Source of the DNA: Thinopyrum elongatum
Lineage: Eukaryota; Streptophyta; Magnoliopsida; Poales; Poaceae
DNA length: 64,000 nt
NCBI GenBank assembly: GCA_011799875.1
Contig: CM022298.1
Coordinates: 723,642,008-723,706,007 of the forward strand
Reading direction: 5' to 3'
Made by a program: the position numbers and the translations under genes. This document shows positions 27,695-38,445 of this stretch, one piece after another (the stretch's first letter is position 1; each line of letters starts with the position of its first letter). Below the pieces are notes generated by a model. That model made no database searches and was not told the DNA's origin. It saw only the letters and a list, made by a program, of their open reading frames with translations.

Positions 27695-27951
27695 GGCCCC
27701 ACTGCCCAGCCACTGACTCTGGGCCCCACTGGGTCCCGTTTACCTAGTCCCTCTGACTGGGCGCCCGTGTCTATGAACATGTGGGTCCCGCTCGGTAAAC
27801 TTTTATTAAATAAATAATCGTTCATAAAAGTAATTAGTGGATTTAAAACACTAATTACCCACTGACTTGCTGGGCCCCGCCTGCTAATTATTTAAATAGA
27901 TTAAGCTAACTCCTGTTTGTTAAATGGGTCACTGACATGTGGGGGCCCCAC
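27695..27951 (+). promoter_or_regulatory. Cluster of GGNCCCAC motifs in LTR A
   Basis: Four matches to GGNCCCAC or its complement at 27,695-27,702, 27,722-27,729, 27,781-27,788 (complement) and 27,944-27,951. The last lies inside a palindrome-like ATGTGGGGGCCCCACAT. GGNCCCAC is the consensus of class I TCP plant transcription factors. The same four sites appear with similar spacing in LTR D. Function is inferred from the motif only. Confidence 0.4.
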
Positions 27952-27988
27952 ATATCAGGTTTGACCTGGCCCGCACCCCTGTTGACTG

Positions 27989-28017
27989 TGACGTCATCCA
28001 TGCGTCATCTGACGTCA
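27989..28017 (+). promoter_or_regulatory. Paired TGACGTCA motifs in LTR A
   Basis: Two perfect TGACGTCA palindromes at 27,989-27,996 and 28,010-28,017, with a half-site-like TGCGTCAT between them. TGACGTCA is a core binding site of plant bZIP (TGA-type) factors. The arrangement is repeated in LTR D, and one copy is kept in LTR C. Confidence 0.45.
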
Positions 28018-28817
28018 CCCTGCTACGTTCTGGATAATTCGAATAATAATATCTGTAATTTCAGAATATTGTTTAAACGTTAGAAAATCATTCTTTTAAT
28101 AACCGTAACTCCGATGAAAATACTTTCTACTCATGAAAGTTTGCTCAGAACGACTAGACGAATTCCGAGTACGCCCCCGAAACAAATCCCTGGTTTCGTC
28201 CGGCACACGTCCCTACTATCCGAACATGCAACATCCCCCTCCGGTTCGTCTATCCGATAACTCCAAGACCCGGGCAACTATCACCATATATTCTCCGCAC
28301 GCCTGATACGTATAGTACTGCGTTAGACTCCCCCTAGCACGGCGTACTGCCATGTCATACTTTGTGTGCTCTCTTTACTGGTATTTATACTGTTTCCTCC
28401 CCTCTTCTCTCTTGTAGACCCTGACACCACGTCGTCCCCGAGACCGACGCAGCTCCGGATCCCGAAGACACCATAGACGACCTTGCCCTTGCCGCCGAGC
28501 AACCAGGCAAGCCCCCCCCTTTGATCATCCCGATTCGCCCATTCTAATTTCCCCCCATGCTTGCATTAGGAATGGCTGCTACTACTGCTTTAACCTATTC
28601 TGATGCCATGATCCGTTCATTGTAACCTGCTGTTGATATTACCTACATACCTAACTGTTTAGTCCTAGTCTTGGTAGAACCTATCCGGAACCCCGTATCC
28701 CGACTGCCCGCGCTGGATCGTCATGACCCGATCAACCGTGATTGAAGCCAGGCCCGGATCACCGCACAATCACCCCCCCCTTAGTTGTAACGACACTGCA
28801 CGTTACGATCAAGTGCC

Positions 28818-29012
28818 GAGGGTGAAACCTCATGTAGCACTTCTGATGTAACTCTGTAGAGAGGCATTCGATCGTGGTCACGAGGGTGATTTCCTCCTTC
28901 TCCACTTCCGATACGCCTTTCTACAACACTCAAGTGTGAACTCATCGAGGTGATTCCTCCTAGGTTCGCTTGACGGTTTACATCGAGTGGGCCCTCCGTC
29001 GAGGTGAACCTC
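28818..29012 (+). repeat. Four spaced mini-hairpins GAGG-N-CCTC in LTR A
   Basis: GAGGGTGAAACCTC (28,818), GAGGGTGATTTCCTC (28,882), GAGGTGATTCCTC (28,947) and GAGGTGAACCTC (29,001). Each has complementary GAGG/CCTC arms around a short centre, and they are spaced 54-65 bp apart. LTR C carries the same series at 53,248-53,391. The copies look like an old short tandem duplication in which the dyad was kept. Confidence 0.6.
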
Positions 29013-30558
29013 GGATTTCCTTGATGTTATGGACACACGGTTACCTTGTTACTTTACTGCTGAACTTGATAGAGACGGTCGGCCCCGAAGGGGACCCGAG
29101 GGCTACTTTTACTACAGGACTGAGGGACAGGCGGTACCACCCAGTAGAGGTGGACCTGAGTTCCCGAAGTCTTTTTACGAGACGGGTTGACCTGGATGTG
29201 CCCGAGTGTTGAATACAAAGGCGTGGGCCGGGCATTCAGGCCCTTGCCGCAAGTCCCTCGAGAGCGTGGCCCGACGGGGTCACATCTTTTCGTGAGTCTC
29301 TGCTCGTTACGCAAGCCCCCTAGTCTAGCGATTTGGATATTTCGAATCCGAGCAGGCCTCTGGTCTTCTGCACTAACCATCACGTGCATCGTATGGGCCG
29401 TTCTGCATCGTAGCATCTCCGCAAGCTCGTCAGACTTCCAGTTCAGCATGGCGCACGACGACGCGGCGCCCTCCTGGTTCCAGGCTTCTCCCGCGCGCAA
29501 CGACTCGGAGTGCACAGGGCGATGGCCCCAAGACCTCTGAGCGCTTATGATTAGACCGACGGGGACCTCTCTGCTGAGGCTATAGGTAGGGTTGCGATTG
29601 TCTTTTGGCCGGGCCGGGCATGACCCCCAGGAACGTGTGTCCCGGCCGGATTTAATCGAGCGGTGTTGGGTAAGTTGGTGCACCCCTGGCAGGGAAGCAT
29701 TTCTATCGATAGCCGGTCCTACGGTCAGGACCCTCGGAGTTGTATCCTGATTGTACATTTAGAACTTGATACCTGTGATGAGACCTGTATTAATATGGCT
29801 CTGGGATTTCTTCTCGAGGGAAAAAAGTGATAATGGGATCTCGGACGAGGTTGAAACCGTTATGGCTCTGGATTGGCTTTCGCGCAGGGAGTCGAGAAAG
29901 ATCCTCAGATGAAGGTTGATATTATTACTCTACATTTATGGTATTTTTTCTACTCTCTTCTACTGCTGCAATACCCGCTGAAGATGCTTGTCTTCGATAG
30001 GATAGGCCTTCTCTCTATTCTTGCATTTCTGCAGCCCAGTCACATATACAGCCTCCCCTTATAATGTTGCACATGTAGTGTAGACCTTCTTGCTGATTAC
30101 TTCAAGTACTCACGGTTGCTTTCTTTCCTTTTTTCCCCCATATCAGTTCGTCGTTACCAGATGACGCGCCGCTGGAGACAGCTACCCCGCCGACGTTCCG
30201 ACTACTACTATACCCCACGGATGGCTTCTGTACGAGCTGGCTTCACCAGGAGTAGGTTCGGAGGTTCCAGGCATGAGGCCTGCGCCTTTCGGATCGTAGT
30301 GTTTTATTTTGCACCCGCCTTCTAAAGGCCTTTTGTTTCTCTTCATATCTGTACTCAGATAAACTGATGCTTCTCGCTGACGCTTGTATGCCATCGAGCG
30401 ATGGTATCGAGCCCTCGAGTCCCTGCTTGGTAATAATAAAGCTTTATACGTTATTATGTTTTAGAGTTGTGTTGTGATCTCTTCCCGTGGTCCTTAGGCT
30501 TGATCGTGTGCATTTGCGTGTATGAATTAGTGCACTATCGGGCCGTGGGCGCACAAGT

Positions 30559-30570
30559 TGGTATCGAGAG
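30559..30570 (+). other. Primer-binding site of element A (imperfect)
   Basis: TGGTATCGAGAG at the position of TGGTATCAGAGC, just after the LTR end. The difference is a missing A and extra bases, in keeping with indel noise. It supports initiator tRNA-Met priming and fixes the LTR end at about 30,555. Confidence 0.7.
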
Positions 30571-31338
30571 GCCGGACTCTGTAGGAACCCCTTTCCAAAC
30601 TCCTGGCCGAAGTTGAAGTCTAACCGAAAACTGTTTTACTAACTTGGCGTGTGGCTTACGGGCCCCACGTCGCCATTGGGTGGTATTAGGATCTTTACTC
30701 CTCGACCTTTACTCTGGGACTCTCCTCTCTTCTATTCGGGTTAAATGATTTTACTAACTCCAACATTAGGCTCTCGTGATCACATCCACCCGGAGTTTCT
30801 GAAAATCCCCCCTTGCTTCAAGATTGTGGGCCCCGTTTCTGCTACAGGATCCTCTATCGAGGGCATCCCCCTGTGTTGTCACTTGCAGATTCCTCCTCCG
30901 TCCGTTTCTCCGACGTTGATTTAGCCTTTGCTATTTCTCGTTCGTCTTCCTTCCGCGTGCCTGCCGCCGCCTAGTTGTCTAGCCTTCTCTTTCAGCGTCG
31001 AATGCCGGTTCGTAACCGAGGCCGTGTGAATTTAAATGTCTGGTGTGATTAAGATGTAGTATCTATCGCACTTCTCTGTCTTGCGTGGTACTTCATAATA
31101 ATTCCATACACCTGCAAGGTTTTACTTGCTAAACGCCCCTGTTTGATTTGGCAAGGATGGCTTACGTCCTCCACCTCCACCTTATTTGCCGCAATGATGC
31201 ACCTTTGAACTCAACCTTCAGTTTTAGACCAGCAGTATTGGCTCAGTTCCCCAACTCATAATGCTCAACACAGTCTTCTCCATACGCTGCCAGAATTTGT
31301 GCGCCTCAATCCGCCACTTTTCGCAGCTCTACTGATCC
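30571..31338 (+). other. Untranslated leader and degraded gag N-terminus of element A
   Basis: Starts with a leader shared with 3,406 and 54,785 (words GTAGGAACCCC, TGGCCGAAGTT, GTGGCTTACGGGCCC). Past about 30,800 it no longer aligns clearly by eye with the leader of element C. I see no continuous reading frame until the gag piece at about 31,339. Confidence 0.55.
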
Positions 31339-31579
31339 ATGGATGCTGCTGAATTTTGCTCCCGTGACATTGCCTTTCAGTTGAAGTCGGCCATGTTTAC
31401 CCCTGACAGTTACGTCACCTATGCGACGTATCACCTGCGGGGATCAGCTGCTCAATGGTGGGAAGCCACAAGGGTATGTTGCCTGCTAAAATCTGTAACC
31501 ACTTGGCGGAATTTCAGTCGCTTCGTGCACGGTACATCCTCGAAGGTCTGATCGCCAGAAGAAGCAGGAGTTCCGCAAA
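31339..31579 (+). pseudogene. gag: Gag fragment of element A, truncated by satellite
   Basis: Encodes part of the retrotransposon gag domain (capsid region). Visible motifs are ATYHLRGSAAQWWEATR near 31,417-31,467, then after a frameshift AEFQSLRARYILEGLIAR near 31,508-31,555. HLRGxAAQWW and RARYIPEGxIAR-type motifs are hallmarks of gag in Tekay-like chromoviruses. Gag forms the cytoplasmic virus-like particle. The frame is broken once, and the domain ends at about 31,579 where the array resumes in + orientation at CACCCACATAG, a segment of the monomer. Nothing of pol or the 3' LTR follows. The truncation is either a deletion or a false join. Confidence 0.8.
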
Positions 31580-34500
31580 CACCCACATAGCATGTTCTAA
31601 AAAGTTGAGAGGGTTACGGCAAAAACTGGATGCACTTCATGTACAAAATGGACAATCTCTTTCGAAGTATCAGGGTTTCGAACGAAAACTCATCTGTTAC
31701 AAAGGGATTTCATTTTTTTGAACTTATTTGAACTCCAGACTTTTTGTGTGTTCAAAATGCACCATTCAAAGCCACATCATCAATTTTTAACCCTTTCTGA
31801 CTTTATTTGGTATTTCTCATGCATTTACTGATTTTTTGAGCTAAATGACCCTGAAATTGAAAAGCACTACAAATGAACTCTGAAAAGGTTGAAAGTTGGC
31901 ATGGTATTATCATTTCACCCACATAGCATGTTATAAAAAGTCGAGAGGATTACGACAAAAACTGGATGCACTTCGTGTACAAAATGGACAATCTCTTTCG
32001 AAGTATCAGGGTTTCGGATGAAAACTCATCTGTTACAACGGGATTTCATTTTTTTGAACTTATTTGAACCCCAGACTTTTTGTGTGTTCAAAATGCACCA
32101 TTCAAAGCCACATCATCAATTTTCAACCCTTTCCGACTTCATTTGATATTTTTCATGCATTTACTGATTTTTTAAGCTAAATGACCCTGAAATTGAAAAG
32201 CACTACAAATTAACTCTAAAAAGCTTGAAAGTTGGCATGGTATCATCATTTCACCCACATAGCATGTTCTAAAAAGTTGAGAGGGTTACGGCAAAAGCTG
32301 GATGCACTTAGTGTACAAAATGGAAAATCTCTTTCGAAGTATCAGGGTTTCGGACGAAAACTCATCAGTTACAAAGGGATTTCATTTTTTTGAACTTATT
32401 TGAAATCCAGACTTTTTGTGTGTTCAAAATGCATCATTCAAAGCCACATCATCAATTTTCATCATTTTCTGACTTAATTTGGTATTTTTCATGCATTTAC
32501 TGATTTTTTTAGCTAAATGACCCTGAAAATGAAAAGCGCTACAAATGAACTCTGAAAAGGTTGAAAGTTGGCATGGTATCATCATTTCACCCACATAGCA
32601 TGTTCTAAAAAGTTGAGAGGGTTACGGCAAAAACTGGATGCAGTTCTTGTACAAAATGGACAATCTCTTTCGAAGTATCAAGGTTTCGGACGAAAACTCA
32701 TCTGTTACAAAGGGATTTCATTTTTATGAACTTATTTGAAGTCCAGACTTTTTGTGTGTTCAAAATGCTCCATTCAAAGCCACATCATCAATTTTCAACA
32801 CTTTCTGACTTCATTTGGTATTTTTCATGCATTTACTGATTTTTTTGAGCTAAATGACCCTGAAATTGAAAAGCACTACAAATGAACTCTGAAAAGGTTA
32901 AAATTTGGCATGGTATCATCATTTCACCCACATAGCATGTTCTAAATAGTAGAGAGGGTTACGGCAAAAGCTGGATGCACTTCATGTACAAAATGGACAG
33001 TCTCTTTCGAAGTATCAGGGTTTCGGACGAAAACTCATCTGTTACAAAGGGATTTCAATTTTTTGAACTTATTTGAACTCCAGACTTTTTGTGTGTTCAA
33101 AATGCACCATTCAAAGCCACATCATCAATTTTCAACCCTTTCCGACTTCATTTGATATTTTTCATGCATTTACTGATTTTTTAAGCTAAATGACCCTGAA
33201 ATTGAAAAGCACTACAAATGAACTCTGAAAAGGTTAAAATTTGGCATGGTATCATCATTTCACCCACATAGCATGTGCTAAAAAGTTGAGAGGGTTACGG
33301 CAAAAGCTGGATGCACTTCGTATACAAAATGGATAATCTCTCTCGAAGTATTAGCGTTTCAGACGGAAACTCATCTGTTACAAAGGGATTTCATTTTTTT
33401 GAACTTATTTGAACTCCATACTTTTTGTGTGTTCAAAATGCACCATTCAAAGCCACATCATCAATTTTTAACCCTTTCCGACTTCGTTTGATATTTTTCA
33501 TGCATTTACTGATTTTTTTAAGCTAAATGACCTTGAAATTGAAAAGCACTACAAATGAACTCTGAAAAGCTTGAAAGTTGGCATGGTATCATTATTTCAC
33601 CCACATAGCATGTTCTAAAAAGTTGAGAGGGTTACGGCAAAAGCTGGATGCACTTAGTGTACAAAATGGACAATCTCTTTCGAAGTAACAGGGTTTCGGC
33701 CGAAAACTCATCTGTTACAAAGGGATTTCATTTTTTTGAACTTATTTGAACTCCAGACTTTTTGTGTGTTCAAAATACATCATTCAAAGCCACATCATCA
33801 ATTTTCAACCCTTTCTGACTTCATTTGGTATTTTTCATGCATTTACAGATTTTTTTGAGCTAAATGACCTTGAAATTGAAAAGCGCTACAAATGAACTCT
33901 GAAAAGGTTGAAAGTTGGCATGGTATCATCATTTCACCCACATAGCATGTTCTAAAAAGTTGAGAGGGTTACGGCAAAAACTGGATGCACTTCGTGTACA
34001 AAATGGACAATCTCTTTCGAAGTATCAGGGTTTCGGACGAAAACTCATCTGCTACAAACGGATTTCAATTTTTTGGACTTATTTGAACTCCAGACTTTTT
34101 GTGTGTTCAAAATGCACCATTCAAAGCCACATCATCAATTTTCAACCCTTTCTGACTTCATTTGGTATTTTTCATGCATTTACTGATTTTTTTGAGCTAA
34201 ATGACCCTGAAATTGAAAAGCACTACAAATGAACTCTGAAAAGGTAGATAGTTGGCATGGTATCATCATTTCACCCACATAGCATGTGCTAAAAAGTTGA
34301 GAGGGTTACGGGAAAAGCTGAATGCACTTCGTATACAAAATGGACAATCTCTTTCGAAGTGTCAGGGTTTCGGACAGAAACTCATCTGTTACAAAGGGAT
34401 TTCATTTTTTTGAACTTATTTGAACTCCAGACTTTTTGTGTGTTCAAAATGCACCATTCAAAGCCACATCATCAATTTTCAACCCTTTCCGACTTCATTT

Positions 34501-36211
34501 GATATTTTTCATGCATTTACTGATTTTTTAAGCTAAATGACCCTGAAATTGAAAAGGACTACAAATGAACTCTGAAAAGCTTGAAAGTTGGCATGGTATC
34601 ATCATTTGACCCACATAGCATGTTCTAAAAAGTTGAGAGGGTTACGGCAAACACTGGATGCACTTCATGTACAAAATGTACAATCTCTTTCGAAGTATCA
34701 GGGTTTCGGACGAAAACTCATCTGTTACAAAGGGATTTCAATTTTTTGAACTTATTTGAACTCCAGACTTTTTGTGTGTTCAAAATGCACCATTCAAAGC
34801 CACATCATCAATTTTCAACCCTTTCTGACTTCATTTGGTATTTTTCATGCATTTACTGATTTTTTTGAGCTAAATGACCCTGAAATTGAAAAGCACGACA
34901 AATGAACTCTGAAAAGCTTGAAAGTTGGCATGGTATCATCATTTCACCCACATAGCATGTTCTAAAAAGTTGAGATGGTTACAGCAAAAGCTGGATGCAC
35001 TTAGTGTACAAAATGGACAATCTCTTTCGAAGTATCAGGGTTTCGGACGAAAACTCATCTGTTACGAAGGGAATTCATTTTTTTGAACTTATTCGAAGTC
35101 CGGACTTTTTGTGTGTTCAAAATGCATCATTCAAAGCCACATCATCAATTTTCATCCCTTTCTGACTTCATTTGGTATTTTTCATGCATTTACTGATTTT
35201 TTTGAGCTAAATGACCATGAAATTGAAAAGCGCTACAAATGAACTCTGAAAAGGTTGAAAGTTGGCATGGTATCATCATTTCACCCACATAGCATGTTCT
35301 AAAAAGTTGAGAGGGTTACGGCAAAAACTGGATGCACTTCATGTACAAAATGGACAATCTCTTTCGAAGTATCAAGGTTTCGGACGAAAACTCATCTGTT
35401 ACAAAGGGATTTCATTTTTTTGAACTTATTTGAAGTCCAGAATTTTTGTGTGTTCAAAATGCTCCATTCAAAGCCACATCATCAATTTTCAACCCTTTCT
35501 GACTTCATTTGGTATTTTTCATGCATTTACTGATTTTTTTGAGCTAAATGACCCTGAAATTGAAAAGCGCTACAAATGAACTCTGAAAAGGTTGAAAGTT
35601 GGCACGGTATCATCATTTCACCCACATAGCATGTTCTAAAAAGTTGAGAGGGTTACGGCAAAAACTGGATGCACTTCGTGTACAAAATGGACAATCTCTT
35701 TCGAAGTATCAGGGTTTCGGACGAAAACTCATCTGTTACAAAGGGATTTCAATTTTTTGAACTTATTTGAACTCCAGACTTTTTGTGTGTTCAAAATGCA
35801 CCATTCAAAGCCACATCATCAATTTTCAACCCTTTCTATCTTCATTTGGTATTTTTCATGCATTTACTGATTTTTTTGAGCTAAATGACCCTGAAATTGA
35901 AAGCACTACAAATGAACTCTGAAAAGGTAGAAAGTTGGCATGGTATCATCATTTCACCCACATAGCATGTGCTAAAAAGTTGAGAGGGTTACGGGAAAAG
36001 CTGAATGCACTTCGTATACAAAATGGACAATCTCTTTCGAAGTATCAGGGTTTCGGACAGAAACTCATCTGTTACAAAGGGATTTCAATTTTTTGAACTT
36101 ATTTGAACTCCAGACTTTTTGTGTGTTCAAAATGCACCATTCAAAGCCACATCATCAATTTTCAACCCTTTCCGACTTCATTTGATATTTTTCATGCATT
36201 TACTGATTTTT
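31580..36211 (+). repeat. 337-bp satellite array, best-preserved block
   Basis: About 13.7 monomers with the cleanest spacing in the window. The anchor AGCATGT lies at 33,270, 33,607, 33,944, 34,281, 34,617, 34,954, 35,291, 35,628 and 35,964, giving periods of 336-337 bp. A reference monomer can be taken as 34,954-35,290. Its length fits two nucleosome repeats, as is common for satellites. Variants are scattered through the block: GTGCTAAAAAG with CGTATAC at about 33,274, 34,285 and 35,968. There are no genes. The block ends at a 25-N gap inside a monomer. Confidence 0.97.
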
Positions 36212-36236
36212 NNNNNNNNNNNNNNNNNNNNNNNNN
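36212..36236. other. Assembly gap of 25 N
   Basis: The gap lies in the run TACTGATTTTT of a monomer. The satellite continues in the same orientation and near phase on the right (TTAAGCTAAAATGACC), so the true missing length may be close to zero or a whole number of monomers. Clean sequence is to the left, noisy to the right. Confidence 0.99.
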
Positions 36237-36746
36237 TTAAGCTAAAATGACCCTGAAAATTTGAAAAGGGACTACGTACAAATGAACTCTGTGAAAAAGC
36301 TTTGGAAAGTGGCATGGTATCATCATTTGACCCACCATAGCATGTTCTAAAAAGTTGGAGAGGGGTACGGCAAAGCTGGTGATGCACTTCGTATACAAAA
36401 ATGGACAATTCTCGCGGAAGTATCAGGGTTTTCGGACGGAAACTCATCTGTTACAAGGGAATTCATTTTTTTGAACTTATTTGAACTCCAGACTTTGTGT
36501 GTTCAAATTCATCATTCAAAGCCACATCATCAATTTCATCCCTTTTGACTTGCATTGGTATTTTTCATGCATTTACTAAATTTTTGAAGCTAAATGACTG
36601 AAAATTGAAAAAGCGCTACAAATGAATCTGAAAAGGTTGAAGTTGGGCATGGTATCATCATTTCACCCACATATCATGTTTTTGTTCTAAAAAGTTGAGA
36701 GGGTTTACGGAAAAAAATGGATTGTACACTTCGTGTACAAAATGGA
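36237..36746 (+). repeat. Satellite, about 1.5 noisy monomers
   Basis: Recognisable satellite with both insertions and deletions (for example GGGACTACGTACAAATG and TCATGTTTTTGTTCTAAAAAG). Unlike the deletion-dominated noise elsewhere, insertions are common here. It ends in TGTACAAAATGGA and passes directly into an unrelated purine-rich patch. Confidence 0.9.
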
Positions 36747-38371
36747 ATAAGCAGAGCGGAAGCACCCACCCAACTACCTTTATTCCACACCCAAAAACTT
36801 AGGAGAAGCGCCCCCGAAGATGGCTCCACCCTAAGAGTCTCTTATAACGTCCGCCACGGACCCACAACCAGAAAACGCAGCAGACCGAAAAACGGGCCTA
36901 CAACCTAACCTGGTGTGCTTATCCCTGCAAGGGGAAACCGGGGGGGGCTCTCGGAAAGGAGGGGAAAAGCATCGCTCAACTGAAGGGGGAGGGGGGCGTG
37001 CGGGTAACATACCCACAGGCTCACAATACAGGAAATCAAACCCGAAAACTTATACAGAAAGAAGGCAACCAGGTGGTAAACAAACGTCTGGTAATAGACG
37101 CCTGCGAAAGGCGAAGGGCGATGAGGGGGAACGCGGAACCCAGCCAGCCACAAGCCGACCGTGTCCGAGCGGTGAAACACGCAACAGGCACCCTACCACA
37201 GAAGCCAACAGTCGGAAAATGACAAGTACAAACACCCCCGCTCGTCACTAGTCTAACTGGCAACTCCACACAGAGTCGAACAACGGCTCGGACGGGGTGG
37301 GGAAAAGCGGGGAAGCTTATTTCAACTCAAAGGGATGACAGATAGGGCGACAAAAAAAAGCAGTGAAGAGCGGCTCGATCCTACGAAGAAAAAATACAAG
37401 GTCGCATGAACAACCACCCCGAGGGGGACGAATCCTGGGGGGATACCGTCAAACTACCTCCTAAAATCCAACAGCCAACGAGCACGGAATACAGGAAAGG
37501 TCATAGCGAGAAATAAACTCTCGCTACGAACCGGGGACCCCAAAGAGACGAGAGACTGAGCCCATCCTCCCGTCTCAGTGCTCACGAATCTGCATAAGAC
37601 GGGGAGGATAAATGGGAAAAAGAAAGAGCGGGAAACATAGGAATGGTGAAGCGCGGGCGGAAAGCCGAGCCACCTGGCGTAATAGAAAACGATGCGGCGG
37701 GCCCTTGCGGGCGCGAAAAACCCACACAGCGAAACTCCACCCAAAGGAAAAGATTAGACCCCCTAAGAAGAACTAGGGGAAAACAGCGGGACGAAAGATG
37801 AAGGGCGAAGGAGAGTGCGCGGGAACCGGAACCGGAGAGGATACGGTGGGGGATCAACGCAAGACAAAGCGAACACCGGCGTGAGTATCAGGGTAACCAC
37901 AAGCATCACGCCCCTGTAAACAATAGGGACACAGAGCGAAAACAAGAAAAACGAGGGACAGAGTGCGGGAAAGCTCCCAGGCCGAGAAGCGGTTGGAACC
38001 ACAAACTACCCAAGAGAAGGGGGAGAAAAAGGGCGACCAGCCATACTTCTTTCTAACCTTATACTCAATCAGCCCCGCACAGCGGAACGGATTCGAAGCG
38101 AAAAAGAGGGCACTTACCTTGGACAAAGGAACGGTTGAAAACAAGGGAAAAGCGAGTGAGATCCCCACATGCGACATAAGGGAGGGCGAGCGTGTCTTCT
38201 TAAGGTCGGAAGGAAAACGCAAGAGGGTGAAAAAGGGAGGGGAAGTTGTGGGGAGGGGGAGAAGTAGGGGGCGACATAGAAAGAAGGGGGGGGTGGGAAA
38301 CAGAAAGAATTTAAAAGGAAAAAAGAATAAACTTTGAAGCACCATGTAGAATTCAATGTGGGACTTTGGTC
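36747..38371. other. Purine-rich patch of unknown origin
   Basis: About 1.6 kb without satellite, LTR or pol similarity, rich in A and G on + with many short G and A runs. No terminal repeats, target-site duplication or recognisable protein motif are visible. The open frames (such as 37,963-38,337) consist of lysine-, arginine- and glycine-rich low-complexity translation. Satellite flanks it on both sides. Its local sequence style resembles low-quality long-read sequence, but a real insertion cannot be excluded. Confidence 0.6.
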
Positions 38372-38445
38372 AGTGCATTTACTGATTTTTGAGCTAGAAT
38401 GACCCTGAACTTGAAAGCCTCTACAACAATCCCGAAAGAAAGAGT
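38372..38445 (+). repeat. Short satellite island between two purine-rich patches
   Basis: About 60-75 bp that clearly match the monomer (GTGCATTTACTGATTTTTGA and GACCCTGAACTTGAAAGC) with extra bases, grading into CCCGAAAGAAAGAG. Its presence inside unmatched sequence argues that the surrounding patches replace, or are distorted copies of, satellite. Confidence 0.8.

Larger units (their letters stand above)
24638..30555 (+). mobile_element. Long LTR of chromovirus element A
   Basis: It starts TGTAACCCCCCGTGG and ends about ...GCGCACA just before a PBS, the TG...CA ends expected of an LTR. It is about 5.9 kb, of which ~1.65 kb (25,550-27,220) is an unmatched insertion; without it the length is about 4.3 kb. 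It aligns in order with LTR D (61,538 onward): AT-rich start, GC-rich core with a TATA-like box, TTTATTAAATAAATAAT stretch, TGACGTCA pair, and a GACGACCTTGCCCTTGCCGC-type segment split by small indels. It shares its beginning and 3' half with the LTR of element C, but has a different GC-rich core. Open frames on either strand inside it, including a 234-codon one on minus, are not conserved in the other LTRs. Confidence 0.85.

Noticed and set aside
29054..29758. A 234-codon minus-strand frame in LTR A
   Set aside because: It is entirely inside the LTR, with no recognisable domain, and the matching region of LTR C shows no equivalent frame.
33915..34232. A 105-codon open frame within the clean satellite, and dozens of similar ones across the arrays
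   Set aside because: They are the same monomer translated repeatedly, closed by stops in every period and shifted by indels. There is no start context, conserved domain or gene structure.
37963..38337. Opposed frames (124 and 163 codons) in the purine-rich patch
   Set aside because: Purine-rich DNA reads as Lys/Arg/Gly/Glu on one strand and Pro/Ser/Leu/Phe on the other, with few stops. No motif, and the DNA itself may be an artefact.
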